The position numbers were made by a program, and so were the translations under genes. Shown in pieces: positions 42,180 through 49,046 of a stretch of DNA of 49,046 nt. The notes beneath the pieces were generated by a model. The model had not been told where the DNA came from and did not search any database. It saw only the letters and a list, made by a program, of their open reading frames with translations. The number at the start of each line of letters is the position of its first letter. The first letter of the stretch is position 1. Origin of the DNA: CAZKCK01 sp964552325 (GTDB lineage Bacteria > Bacteroidota > Bacteroidia > Bacteroidales > TTA-H9); the NCBI GenBank assembly GCA_964552325.1, contig CAZKHA010000006.1, forward strand, positions 1-49,046, given 5' to 3'.

Positions 42180-43004
42180 ATGGCTACCTCAACTACAAAC
42201 GCTAATAAAATCTACAAAGAAGTAAATCCGTGCTTTGCTCCTTCTATTAATTTTTCAACTACTGTGTGCCCATTACCTGCGGATATGCACCCTGCATCTA
42301 ATACAACAGGGTCAGCCAAAAATACGATCAAAAAAGGGTGGTTTAAATCAAATGGTAAATATAAATGGTGGATTGAAGGAGAAGATCCAGAAAATGTAAC
42401 CTTATATCCAGCATTTGTTCTATTTCTAGGAAGTGAAAATGAAAAGCTGGGCACTAATAAGAAACATGATGTGGGGGGAGATAAGAATAGAAGTAATGCC
42501 TATTTCAATGGGGTTGGTGCAGTTACAGCCACTGTAATTATTGGTACAAAAAATGGTGACATTAAAGAAATAAGAGGATATACAATGAGTTCTGATCCGA
42601 ATGAATTTAGCGTAGTAGATAATGGTGAATATACAGTTACACGACTTAGTGATAAAGTACTGGCTGAAAGAGAGAAAAACAAAAATCCGCCTCCATTCCA
42701 TTCTCCTTGGCAAGTAGAAAAAGGCAAATCAATTAGGACCTTGCACGGAGAAATTAATAAAAAATATCCTAAACAGGGTAGTAAAATTAATGGGATTTAT
42801 ATTCATAAACCAAACGACAAAGGTTGGGCTGGTACATATGTAAAAAAAGATACAAATGGTAAGCCAATGAAAGATGAATACGGTAACCTCTTGATAAGCG
42901 GAGTTTCTGAAGGTTGTTTATTGATTGATCCCCTTGCTTGGGGTGATTTTAACGATTATTTAAAGGATATAAACGAATTTCCTTTAATAATTGAACGACA
43001 TTAA
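42180..43004 (+). CDS. putative T6SS effector with L,D-transpeptidase/DUF5675-like catalytic motif
   Basis: A 274-residue protein with no signal peptide. The N-terminal ~100 residues contain cysteines and a substrate-like region (NPCFAPSINFSTTVCPLPAD). The C-terminal half has GEYTVTRLSD, then IYIHKPNDKGWAG with H209, and later GVSEGCLLIDP with S243 and C246. Histidine followed by S-x-G-C is the arrangement of YkuD-type L,D-transpeptidases and of DUF2778 and DUF5675 enzymes, where the usual middle residue is H, L or T rather than E. Tlde1 of Salmonella is a T6SS effector of that general kind. Peptidoglycan attack is thus a reasonable guess, but the spacing (34 residues) is larger than usual. 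Confidence 0.55.
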   Translation: MATSTTNANKIYKEVNPCFAPSINFSTTVCPLPADMHPASNTTGSAKNTIKKGWFKSNGKYKWWIEGEDPENVTLYPAFVLFLGSENEKLGTNKKHDVGGDKNRSNAYFNGVGAVTATVIIGTKNGDIKEIRGYTMSSDPNEFSVVDNGEYTVTRLSDKVLAEREKNKNPPPFHSPWQVEKGKSIRTLHGEINKKYPKQGSKINGIYIHKPNDKGWAGTYVKKDTNGKPMKDEYGNLLISGVSEGCLLIDPLAWGDFNDYLKDINEFPLIIERH

Positions 43005-43158
43005 TTATTTTGGAAATAAAATTATTAATATCCAAAAATTGTATTATAACTAAGAGTGCTCAATTTTATAAATGTGTTTTATCAGCTTCCAATAGAAATT
43101 TAGATTTTTTAAGGAATAAGAAATATTGTTTTTATATTATTTTTTAAACGAAAATAGG

Positions 43159-43359
43159 ATGTTAATTGTCACAAAGAAGCAAATGTTGCTTTATCAAGAA
43201 GAAAATGTAAGAACCTTTGTTAGTGAGCAGGCTAAAAGTCTAAAGCAAACTCAACCAGAAAAAGTTAATGATATAGATGATGTTGATCTTGCCAATTTAG
43301 TAAAGAGTCTCACCTTTTGGGCTATAGCAAATGGTGTATTGGAGTTTGTTAGATATTAG
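43159..43359 (+). pseudogene. truncated small accessory protein, paralogue B (possible remnant)
   Basis: 66 codons from the ATG at 43159, preferred over an in-frame TTG at 43126. The protein (MLIVTKKQMLLYQEENVRTF ... LVKSLTFWAIANGVLEFVRY) follows the N-terminal half of the accessory family at 41822 and 43440: Q near the start, a helix, then A-x-x-x-G(V/I). It stops where the others continue with the conserved E/D...Y...L block. After the TAG at 43357 the same frame stays open for about 24 codons and reads through KLNSFFLNRF, which weakly fits the missing block. It may be a decayed copy or a genuine short variant; the flanks are very AT-rich. Confidence 0.45.
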
Positions 43360-43439
43360 AAATTGAATTCATTTTTTCTTAATCGATTTAGGTTTATAAT
43401 TTTTACAATATCGAAATTAATTTTATCAATGAAAAAATA

Positions 43440-43808
43440 ATGACCAGTTTATTTATATTACTAACTGTATCAAATTTTCAATTTCAAAGCCTTGGCGAAC
43501 CAGAAAGAACTAGGTTTATCGAGTTTCTCCTAGCTGAGGTTAGGGAAAAGCATGTACTTGAAACTATTTCCGATTTAGAACTTAAAAACCGTATTTCAGA
43601 CATTGTTGAAGAAGCCAAGTCTTTCGAAATCATTTTTGAAGATGATATTGAGCAATATACGTACTTGAAATTTAGATACCCTAAGTTTCAAGAAAAACCA
43701 TACCCTCAGGATGTGTTCGATATTTTGACTTATCCGGATCGTACACCCGAAGTGAAATTTGAGGAGATAATCTATTATTTTGAAATGCAGGATCATGGGG
43801 AACAGTAA
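43440..43808 (+). CDS. small T6SS accessory protein, paralogue C
   Basis: A 122-residue helical protein. FQSLGEPERTRFIEFLLAEV, IVEEAKSFEIIFEDDIEQYT and YLKFRYPKFQ correspond to the blocks of the protein at 41822. The first ~10 residues are hydrophobic (SLFILLTV) but the segment is too short for a confident membrane helix and looks like an ordinary first strand of this family (L-x-V-S-N-x-Q). Its stop overlaps the start of the following 639-residue gene by 14 bp, so the two are probably translationally coupled and may function as a pair. Confidence 0.6.
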   Translation: MTSLFILLTVSNFQFQSLGEPERTRFIEFLLAEVREKHVLETISDLELKNRISDIVEEAKSFEIIFEDDIEQYTYLKFRYPKFQEKPYPQDVFDILTYPDRTPEVKFEEIIYYFEMQDHGEQ

Positions 43809-45714
43809 TACAAAACTTAAGTCGGATACCAAGTATCAGAAACCCAAGGCAAATGTTTCGGGTGAAGGAACAATAAAGCCTTCAGCTTCGACAATATCTA
43901 AAGAGTTGAAAGACCATATTTTAGCTAAAGCCAAAAAAGAAACTCAGCCCAAATCTCAACCCAAAATTGCGGGTAGCCCAAAACAACCCTGTTCAGCGGC
44001 ACCCAAACCCCAACAACCGGCTATTACACCCATAAAACCTAAACAAGCCGGTCAGTTAACGCCAACCAAATGCACATTTGCATCACTTACCGTTAATAAA
44101 GATGGCCGTGCATATGTTGCTCAAGTAAACGCGGTACCTGGTCAGGTTGCCACTACCTCGGTCGAAATAGTTGGCGGCTATAACCGGCGAAAAAAGAAAG
44201 TAACTTGTACCCTAGTTGGCGTAAGCCCCTGCAACGACAAACATAAAACCAAAGTTTTTGATTTTACCAATCCCTTCGAATCAAAATCAGATGCTTCATT
44301 GGTTTTCATGGCCTCTTCAAAATATGCCTTTTTCTTTTTCCCCTGGAAACCACCAACCAACCAATACCGTATTAGCGCCAACACCTGCGATGCCCATGTA
44401 AGTGCCACAGTTATTGTATTTCCAGATATTTACTGGAAACTGCAGGTAGTAACACAACTCGCCAAAAAGAAAATAGATGAGATAAAGATTACAGGGACAT
44501 TCCGGGAAGATGATAACAACTTAACTTTCAACGCTAGTACGAAAAAGAAATCAGCTGACTTTACCTATAGCAACGATGATTTAAAAATGGGTGCGAGTTT
44601 AACTGACTCCGGAAAGAAAAAAGGCGGCGAATTTAATTACGAAGATAAAACAACCGAAATTTCCGGTTCACTCTACAACGATTCTGCATCAGCCCATTAT
44701 AAAGATTCTGAGACTTATTTTGATGCCTCTATTGCAGGGAATAAATCGTCGGTTGCCTATAAGGATGATAAAACACAGTTTATTACCTATGCTAATGAAA
44801 CCGAATATGGAACCCATTATAAAGATGGAACAACCGAATATCATAATTCTTATTCAGCTCAAAAATTAGTTAAAGATGCTGCAAATAAAGAGTTGTCAAT
44901 AACCCCTAGCGAACGGGATAGGCAATTGAAAGGAATGGTTGAAACCAAGGTTATTTCCTATCTTGAAGTTTTGCAAAAGGTTGTGGGAATTGTTCAATTT
45001 ATCGAAACAATAGTCCGGACACTTACCGAAACTCTTAAAAGCCCTATCTCCTTTGAAGTTGAATGGCCTAATATTGATTTAACTGGTGAATGGCAATGGA
45101 AAGAAATTCCAGGTTCCCCAAAATGTGGGTTCGATGTTGTTTTAACAGGAAAGTTGAACCCTTTAATTGGCTGTCATTGTAATTTTGACCTTGTGGGAAT
45201 GGCTTTAGCTGCCATTCCATATGTAGGACCGGCAGTCAGGGTTCTTTTTAATGTGTATAAGAAACTGACCCATAACGATGTAATTCTAAATATCAAGATT
45301 GGTAGTTCATTGAGTTTGAGTTTTAATGTTTCCAAAACAGCAGGTTCAGAAAAGTTTGACATCTCTGCGCCCCCTGCGGTCACCAAATTTGAAGTTATTC
45401 TTACTGCTGAAGCAAAATTGCAGGAAGACACATTATTATTTGGTTATGGCGGAGGTGCTAAGGGAAGTGCAGCTATAAACATATACCTTTACAAACCTGT
45501 AGTAACTGATATTGACATTACAATGCCTGCCGAATTTGAATTTGCTGGTATAAGCTTTTCTTTTTTCAAGTATATCAAACAAACTTCAGAAATGTCAGAT
45601 GTAATGCCAGATGATGAAGAATATACGCTTGTAAAAGGCAAAGAGAAAGACTTACTAAAGAACTGGTTAGCTTCGGATAGAATGCCTTTCACAATTCCAA
45701 TCATGAATTTTTAA
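43795..45714 (+). CDS. large T6SS-cargo-module protein of unknown function with beta repeats and a hydrophobic hairpin
   Basis: A 639-residue protein; the ATG at 43795 overlaps the upstream gene by 14 bp and is preferred over a TTG at 43780. Residues 1-90 are a Lys/Pro/Gln/Ser-rich linker. Residues ~95-215 form a Cys-containing beta domain. Residues ~234-355 hold short repeats with alternating K/D/T/Y, such as KDSETYFDASI, KDDKTQFITYA and KDGTTEYHNSY. Residues ~455-490 contain Cys-rich IGCHCNF followed by a hydrophobic stretch, LVGMALAAIPYVGPAVRVLF, and a beta-rich tail follows. The layout is compatible with a membrane-active or surface-interacting toxin or a carrier, but no family is recognised. 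Confidence 0.55.
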   Translation: MGNSNTKLKSDTKYQKPKANVSGEGTIKPSASTISKELKDHILAKAKKETQPKSQPKIAGSPKQPCSAAPKPQQPAITPIKPKQAGQLTPTKCTFASLTVNKDGRAYVAQVNAVPGQVATTSVEIVGGYNRRKKKVTCTLVGVSPCNDKHKTKVFDFTNPFESKSDASLVFMASSKYAFFFFPWKPPTNQYRISANTCDAHVSATVIVFPDIYWKLQVVTQLAKKKIDEIKITGTFREDDNNLTFNASTKKKSADFTYSNDDLKMGASLTDSGKKKGGEFNYEDKTTEISGSLYNDSASAHYKDSETYFDASIAGNKSSVAYKDDKTQFITYANETEYGTHYKDGTTEYHNSYSAQKLVKDAANKELSITPSERDRQLKGMVETKVISYLEVLQKVVGIVQFIETIVRTLTETLKSPISFEVEWPNIDLTGEWQWKEIPGSPKCGFDVVLTGKLNPLIGCHCNFDLVGMALAAIPYVGPAVRVLFNVYKKLTHNDVILNIKIGSSLSLSFNVSKTAGSEKFDISAPPAVTKFEVILTAEAKLQEDTLLFGYGGGAKGSAAINIYLYKPVVTDIDITMPAEFEFAGISFSFFKYIKQTSEMSDVMPDDEEYTLVKGKEKDLLKNWLASDRMPFTIPIMNF

Positions 45715-45724
45715 AAATTTTTCT

Positions 45725-46498
45725 ATGAAATATCATATTAACCTATCAGCTTTTGATTGCAGTTTCTATATGTATATCAACGATATTCCATTTCTTGATA
45801 TGCGGAGGGCGGGTAATACATCAACAACAATGTTTTTAAACAAGTTTTTGGTTAATAACAGCAACGTTCTAACGGCAAAACTAAACCCAGCTCCAGGTGA
45901 GGACGCGTTAAGTGCATCTTCCTACCTTAGGGCTTCAATCTACTATGAAGATACAGCCACCAAGGAGAAAATTGTAATCAAGGAAATATCAACACCCGTT
46001 TTTGGTTCTGATGATAAAATTCCTGTACCTGACTTTTTCAATTTAATTGATTATTTTATTGTAGAATCGATACCAGACGATAGACTGCTCTCAGGAACGG
46101 TAATTACTGATTCAGTTGATTTTCAAGAATTACTTATGAAAAAATATGATCTAATCTGGAAATATTTCCAAGAAAAAGATATGGCCAATATTAAAACATT
46201 TTTTAATGAACGCGATATTGATTATGGTCGTGTTTTTGAGAAAAGAATTGGTCAACAAGAGGCTGAGACGGAAGAAGATTATGCAAACTATTTAAATAAC
46301 AGTAGTTTAGATCTGTGGGTTATGAAAAAAGAAAAAATGGTATTCAAGATTTACCTCAATGGCAAACTTGCCTGCTATGAATTGAAAAATGGTAATTCGC
46401 CCCTCTGCTTTGTAAATAATGAGGAACAATACGCCATCTACATTAAAATGTACTTCCAGTTAAACCCAATCACAAATGATTTTGTTGTAATTCGTTAG
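45725..46498 (+). CDS. hypothetical protein upstream of the DUF4123 adaptor
   Basis: A 257-residue soluble protein with no signal peptide. The N-terminal half is beta-rich (INLSAFDCSFYMYINDIPFL; FLNKFLVNNSNVLTAKLNPA) and resembles a small sandwich domain; the middle is helical (YDLIWKYFQEKDMANIKTFF) and the end beta-rich again. It starts 10 bp after the 639-residue gene and lies 26 bp before the DUF4123 gene. Candidates are an immunity protein, an accessory of the adaptor, or a second cargo adaptor. No family was recognised, and no catalytic motif can be seen. Confidence 0.5.
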   Translation: MKYHINLSAFDCSFYMYINDIPFLDMRRAGNTSTTMFLNKFLVNNSNVLTAKLNPAPGEDALSASSYLRASIYYEDTATKEKIVIKEISTPVFGSDDKIPVPDFFNLIDYFIVESIPDDRLLSGTVITDSVDFQELLMKKYDLIWKYFQEKDMANIKTFFNERDIDYGRVFEKRIGQQEAETEEDYANYLNNSSLDLWVMKKEKMVFKIYLNGKLACYELKNGNSPLCFVNNEEQYAIYIKMYFQLNPITNDFVVIR

Positions 46499-46524
46499 CC
46501 CACTTAATCTAAACTTGCAGTAAA

Positions 46525-47049
46525 ATGAACTTTATACTCCTTGACGCCGCCCGCATGGATGAGCAACTAAAAACTGCTCAGGAGCTAAACCCTGATTATA
46601 TTTCACTTTACCGAGGCGAGCCTGAAGAGACCTTGGCATCGGTGGCGCCTTACCTGTTTAGCTTTGCCAACGGTACCGAATTGTTTTACTGGTATTTCGA
46701 AAAAGGCTGGTCAGATGCATGGGGTGTGTTGGTTTTTGCCGATGAATCGCAAAAGGCTTTGCACAAGCACTTTCGCAGATTTCTGATGGTTAAAACAGAA
46801 GAAGGAGAAGAGCTCTACTTCCGGTTTTATGACCCCAGGGTGCTTCGCATATTTTTGCCTACCTGCGATCGCGAACAGCTTAAAGATTTTTTTGGCCCGG
46901 TAGATTACTACCTTTGTGAAGATGAAGATCCCGCCTATGGCCTGGTGTTCTCGCTTGAAAATTCGGCATTAAAAACAGAACGAATTTCTAAACAAGAAGT
47001 TATGCTGTTTAATCCGGAAAAAAAGAAAAAACGCTTCTCATTGTTTTAA
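46525..47049 (+). CDS. DUF4123-type T6SS effector adaptor/chaperone
   Basis: A 174-residue protein matching the DUF4123 pattern. It opens with the short form of (Y)xLLDAARMxxQL, then SLYRGEPEETLASVAPYLFS, a W-rich region ending EKGWSDAWGVLVFAD, HFRRFLMVKTEEGEELYFRF YDPRVL and REQLKDFFGPVDYY. DUF4123 proteins load specific toxins onto VgrG or PAAR proteins in proteobacteria. Here it lies 15 bp before the DUF4347 gene, which is the natural client; the 639-residue protein upstream is another. The cysteine at 112 and the KKKK tail are species-specific details. Confidence 0.85.
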   Translation: MNFILLDAARMDEQLKTAQELNPDYISLYRGEPEETLASVAPYLFSFANGTELFYWYFEKGWSDAWGVLVFADESQKALHKHFRRFLMVKTEEGEELYFRFYDPRVLRIFLPTCDREQLKDFFGPVDYYLCEDEDPAYGLVFSLENSALKTERISKQEVMLFNPEKKKKRFSLF

Positions 47050-47064
47050 CCTAAAGTCTAGCCC

Positions 47065-47574
47065 ATGAAACCTGATAGGAAAATTCTTGTAGAAGTGATT
47101 GACCGCAGTGATGTGGTTGGTTTTTTGGCTGGGTTGGTTCATCCAAGAGCCATTTCAATTGCGGGTGTAAACGATATGGTTGATAAAATCATTTCAAAAG
47201 CTACCCAAGAAGGCGGCCATAACACCATTTTCCGTTTAAATATTATTGGCCATGGCAATTCCGGCGTGCAATCAGTGGGTGGTGGGCCAAAACTAATAAA
47301 AGGCAAATACTTAAGCTCGGGAGTCCTTACGAAAGAAAGCAGTAAATTAGGAAGGCTTCGGCCCTATTTACGGAAGGATGCACTTGTTATACTGCATGGA
47401 TGTAACGTAGCCGAAGGCATGGCAGGCTCGGCATTTATGATGGAATTATCCAGGGTGCTTGGTGTTCCGGTTATTGCTGGAGAAAGCTCACAGTATCCTA
47501 TGATACCTGGCATGGAGGGAAGCATTAAAAAGTGTACACCTGTATATTGTGGAAATATTTTTATTAATTTTTAA
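47065..47574 (+). CDS. standalone DUF4347/caspase-fold protein, candidate T6SS effector
   Basis: A 169-residue protein that is essentially one domain. IIGHGNSGVQSVG carries H63, and LVILHGCNVAEGMAGSAFM carries C113. This is the His-Gly ... Cys pattern of the DUF4347 and CHAT branches of clan CD (caspase-like) cysteine peptidases, where the two residues form a dyad. DUF4347 is usually a domain of large adhesins; a lone copy after a DUF4123 adaptor suggests a delivered toxin that cleaves protein or peptide bonds. It lacks a signal peptide. The C-terminal segment (IKKCTPVYCGNIFINF) may be adaptor-binding. Activity is inferred. Confidence 0.7.
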   Translation: MKPDRKILVEVIDRSDVVGFLAGLVHPRAISIAGVNDMVDKIISKATQEGGHNTIFRLNIIGHGNSGVQSVGGGPKLIKGKYLSSGVLTKESSKLGRLRPYLRKDALVILHGCNVAEGMAGSAFMMELSRVLGVPVIAGESSQYPMIPGMEGSIKKCTPVYCGNIFINF

Positions 47575-47748
47575 TTAAATATTATTTATTCAATGAGGCC
47601 AAAGCGCGATGTGTACATCCATAATTTTAGTGCAAAAAAAATAATAAAAGCTTTGTAAACGCATACCAGTTTACTTAAAAATGGATTGCTTTAAGGGTTG
47701 CAACAATCAAAGTGCTGTTACTGCAAAAATTATAAATTTCCAAACCGC

Positions 47749-47756
47749 TAATTTTG
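47749..47756 (+). promoter_or_regulatory. possible -7 box before the lysozyme gene
   Basis: TAATTTTG fits TAnnTTTG exactly and lies 31 bp before the ATG at 47788. No good -33 element is present, and the 213-bp region is very AT-rich, so chance is possible. Confidence 0.35.
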
Positions 47757-47787
47757 AATTATATCGAATACTAAACAAAATTTCCAA

Positions 47788-48282
47788 ATGAAAACAAGTC
47801 AAAAAGGAATAGATTTAATAAAGTCTTTTGAAAAACTAGAATTAAAAGCATATTACTGTCCCGCAGGAATACTTACTATCGGATATGGTCACACAGGAAA
47901 AGATGTTGAGAAGGATATGGTAATAAAAGTTGCTGAGGCAGAAAATCTTCTTAAAAAAGATTTATTGATGCCAGAAATTAGTGTCAATAATCTAAATAAT
48001 AAGCTTTCTCTATATCAAAAACTCTCCCAAAACCAATTTGATGCATTAGTTAGTTTTGTATTTAATGTGGGATCAGGCAATTTCGATAATAGCACGCTAA
48101 AAAAGCTTATATTGAAAGATCCAAATAGTCCATTGATTAGTACGGCCTTTACAATGTGGGTTAAAGCTAATGGTAAAACATTGGGAGGTTTAGTTCGGAG
48201 ACGTAAAGCAGAAAGTGAACTTTATTTCCAACACATACAATTAGGTCCTGCAGGTTTTGCAACCTTGCAACGAATTAGTTAA
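47788..48282 (+). CDS. GH24 (phage-type) lysozyme
   Basis: A 164-residue muramidase that cleaves the MurNAc-GlcNAc bond of peptidoglycan. The catalytic layout E15-8 residues-C24-5 residues-T30 (SFEKLELKAYYCPAGILTIG) is the E-D/C-T triad of GH24, with cysteine at the second position as in several endolysins. FDALVSFVFNVGSGNF and GLVRRRKAESELYF are the other family blocks. There is no signal peptide. It lies at the end of the T6SS strand block, after an AT-rich 213-bp gap. It could be a T6SS-delivered lysozyme, an exapted prophage relic, or a housekeeping wall hydrolase; an immunity gene is not clear. Confidence 0.9.
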   Translation: MKTSQKGIDLIKSFEKLELKAYYCPAGILTIGYGHTGKDVEKDMVIKVAEAENLLKKDLLMPEISVNNLNNKLSLYQKLSQNQFDALVSFVFNVGSGNFDNSTLKKLILKDPNSPLISTAFTMWVKANGKTLGGLVRRRKAESELYFQHIQLGPAGFATLQRIS

Positions 48283-48441
48283 CCCTCGCTAGATATTGTT
48301 TTTGAATTCCCGAATAATAGGATTGGCTTTAAGTTAAAGACTAACGCAGTTGAGGCTTTTAAGAACTATTTGATAAAGCATAAATTGCCAAAGAGTATGT
48401 TTGCCACAAATTTGGTAATAAACTCTTTTGCGACCAACCTA

Positions 48442-48756
48442 TTATTGTCCCTGCATCCAGCAAGGTTTATCCTTGCAATAGGGTGTTTTGAATTCGGCAA
48501 TGAAAGCCGGTGCGCTCATATGCCGTTCCATTTCCATATAAAACCGTTCAGGATCTATTCCCTTGGTTTTTAGGAAGGCATCTAGCTGATGTTTGTTGCG
48601 TATGCCCCTAACAATTTCGTCTTCGCCTTTGTTTAGAGCGATACTACTAAATCTTCCTTCATAGTTGTGTTTTGACAAAACCTTGATTGCGTTTTCTATA
48701 AAAAATTTTGTCACAAACGTAACAACAACCGGATGAGTGAGTATTCCTACAAGCAT
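48442..48756 (-). CDS. hypothetical small protein facing the lysozyme gene
   Basis: A 104-residue protein transcribed towards the lysozyme gene. A hydrophobic N-terminal segment (MLVGILTHPVVVTFVTKFFI) is followed by a polar helical body (NKGEDEIVRGIRNKHQLDAF) and a Cys-containing tail (KTPYCKDKPCW). A minus-strand TAnnTTTG box lies 95 bp upstream. The N-terminus is not a convincing cleavable signal peptide and may be a single membrane anchor. No family recognised. It could be an immunity protein for the lysozyme, but the opposite orientation makes that weak. Confidence 0.5.
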   Translation of the reverse strand: MLVGILTHPVVVTFVTKFFIENAIKVLSKHNYEGRFSSIALNKGEDEIVRGIRNKHQLDAFLKTKGIDPERFYMEMERHMSAPAFIAEFKTPYCKDKPCWMQGQ

Positions 48757-48850
48757 AGTTTATGGTTTTAAAGATTACTACTGTATTACTTTTCTGATAA
48801 AGAATCTAACTTAGCACATGATGCGATAATAATTAGTCCTGAAAACTAGA

Positions 48851-48858
48851 CAAAGATA
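48851..48858 (-). promoter_or_regulatory. possible -7 box for the 104-residue gene
   Basis: On the minus strand it reads TATCTTTG, an exact TAnnTTTG match, 95 bp upstream of the start at 48756. No clear -33 element is visible. Confidence 0.4.
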
Positions 48859-48933
48859 CTATAAAAAGACTCTTAATGCACTGATTAAGTGTTAAATTTG
48901 TGTAAATTTGGCTAAGAATCTAGTAGAACAAAA

Positions 48934-49046
48934 CTATCTGTGTAGCTTACTCTTTTTATACCCATACATAAAATAGATTACAAGGCCAATAACCAGCCAA
49001 ATACCAAAACGCAGCCAATTGATGTAACCCAGTTCTGACATTAAAT
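48934..49046 (-). CDS. amino acid permease (APC superfamily), C-terminal fragment
   Basis: Only the last 37 codons lie in the window: a membrane helix NWLRFGIWLVIGLVIYFMYG followed by YKKSKLHR and a stop. The W-x-R-F-x-x-W-L-x-I-G-L-x-I-Y-F-x-Y-G pattern is the usual end of APC-type amino acid permeases of the YfnA/cationic group. The gene continues beyond base 49046. Substrate cannot be judged from this piece. Confidence 0.7.
   Translation of the reverse strand, partial: LMSELGYINWLRFGIWLVIGLVIYFMYGYKKSKLHR

Noticed and set aside
47788..48282. Prophage remnant around the lysozyme
   Set aside because: No holin, integrase, capsid, portal, terminase or attachment repeats are visible nearby; only the lysozyme has a phage-like family.
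48370..48573. 67-codon + strand frame after the lysozyme
   Set aside because: It lies opposite the more gene-like reverse-strand frame at 48442-48756, which has a promoter box and better composition.

Overview
The window looks like a chromosome fragment from a Bacteroidota bacterium (Cytophagia/Chitinophagia/Sphingobacteriia-like, exact lineage not resolved). Three signs point there: several genes carry the phylum's TTG/TTTG-N19-22-TAnnTTTG promoter, secreted proteins end in type IX secretion (T9SS) sorting domains, and the main cluster is the Bacteroidota-specific type VI secretion system (T6SSiii). The DNA is moderately AT-rich, and more so around some effector genes. No rRNA, tRNA, CRISPR array or insertion sequence was seen.

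Positions 1-14.8 kb are ordinary chromosome: a TPR protein of the ST7 type, two single-domain response regulators, a secreted M28 peptidase, an omega-amidase-like nitrilase, phosphoglycerate kinase, a MATE exporter, a YegS/DAGK-type lipid kinase, a secreted M1 aminopeptidase, a TolC plus membrane-fusion pair with no pump beside it, and a TSUP permease.

From 15.2 to 48.3 kb every gene lies on the + strand and forms an extended T6SSiii locus. It opens with a surface block: a tail-fibre-like protein interrupted by a 100-N assembly gap, a T9SS cargo protein with Ig/PKD-like repeats, and an outer-membrane barrel protein. Next come a TssR-like vWA protein, a MacB/LolCDE-like ABC ATPase with its permease, a proline-rich bitopic protein and a dockerin-like secreted protein. 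The core follows: tssG, tssN, tssK, tssO, a 55-residue membrane protein, tssE, tssF, a 164-residue unknown, tssH (own promoter), tssB, tssC and tssD1, closed by a strong terminator. A cargo module starts at 38.9 kb: a second tssD, tssI/VgrG, a PAAR protein with two CxxC repeats, small paralogous accessory proteins, a possible L,D-transpeptidase-like effector, a 639-residue unknown, a 257-residue unknown, a DUF4123 adaptor, a standalone DUF4347/caspase-fold protein and a GH24 lysozyme.

The proposed division of labour is as follows. TssBC/TssD/TssI form the contractile sheath, tube and spike. TssE/F/G/K form the baseplate. TssN/TssO, with the small bitopic proteins and TssR, cross the envelope. 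ClpV (TssH) recycles the sheath. The last 10 kb supplies spike tips, adaptors and toxins. The most unusual parts are the ABC exporter and T9SS-type surface proteins inside the T6SS operon, and the cargo module with its DUF4347 protein and CxxC-tailed PAAR tip. The window ends with a reverse-strand small unknown gene and the C-terminus of an amino acid permease.
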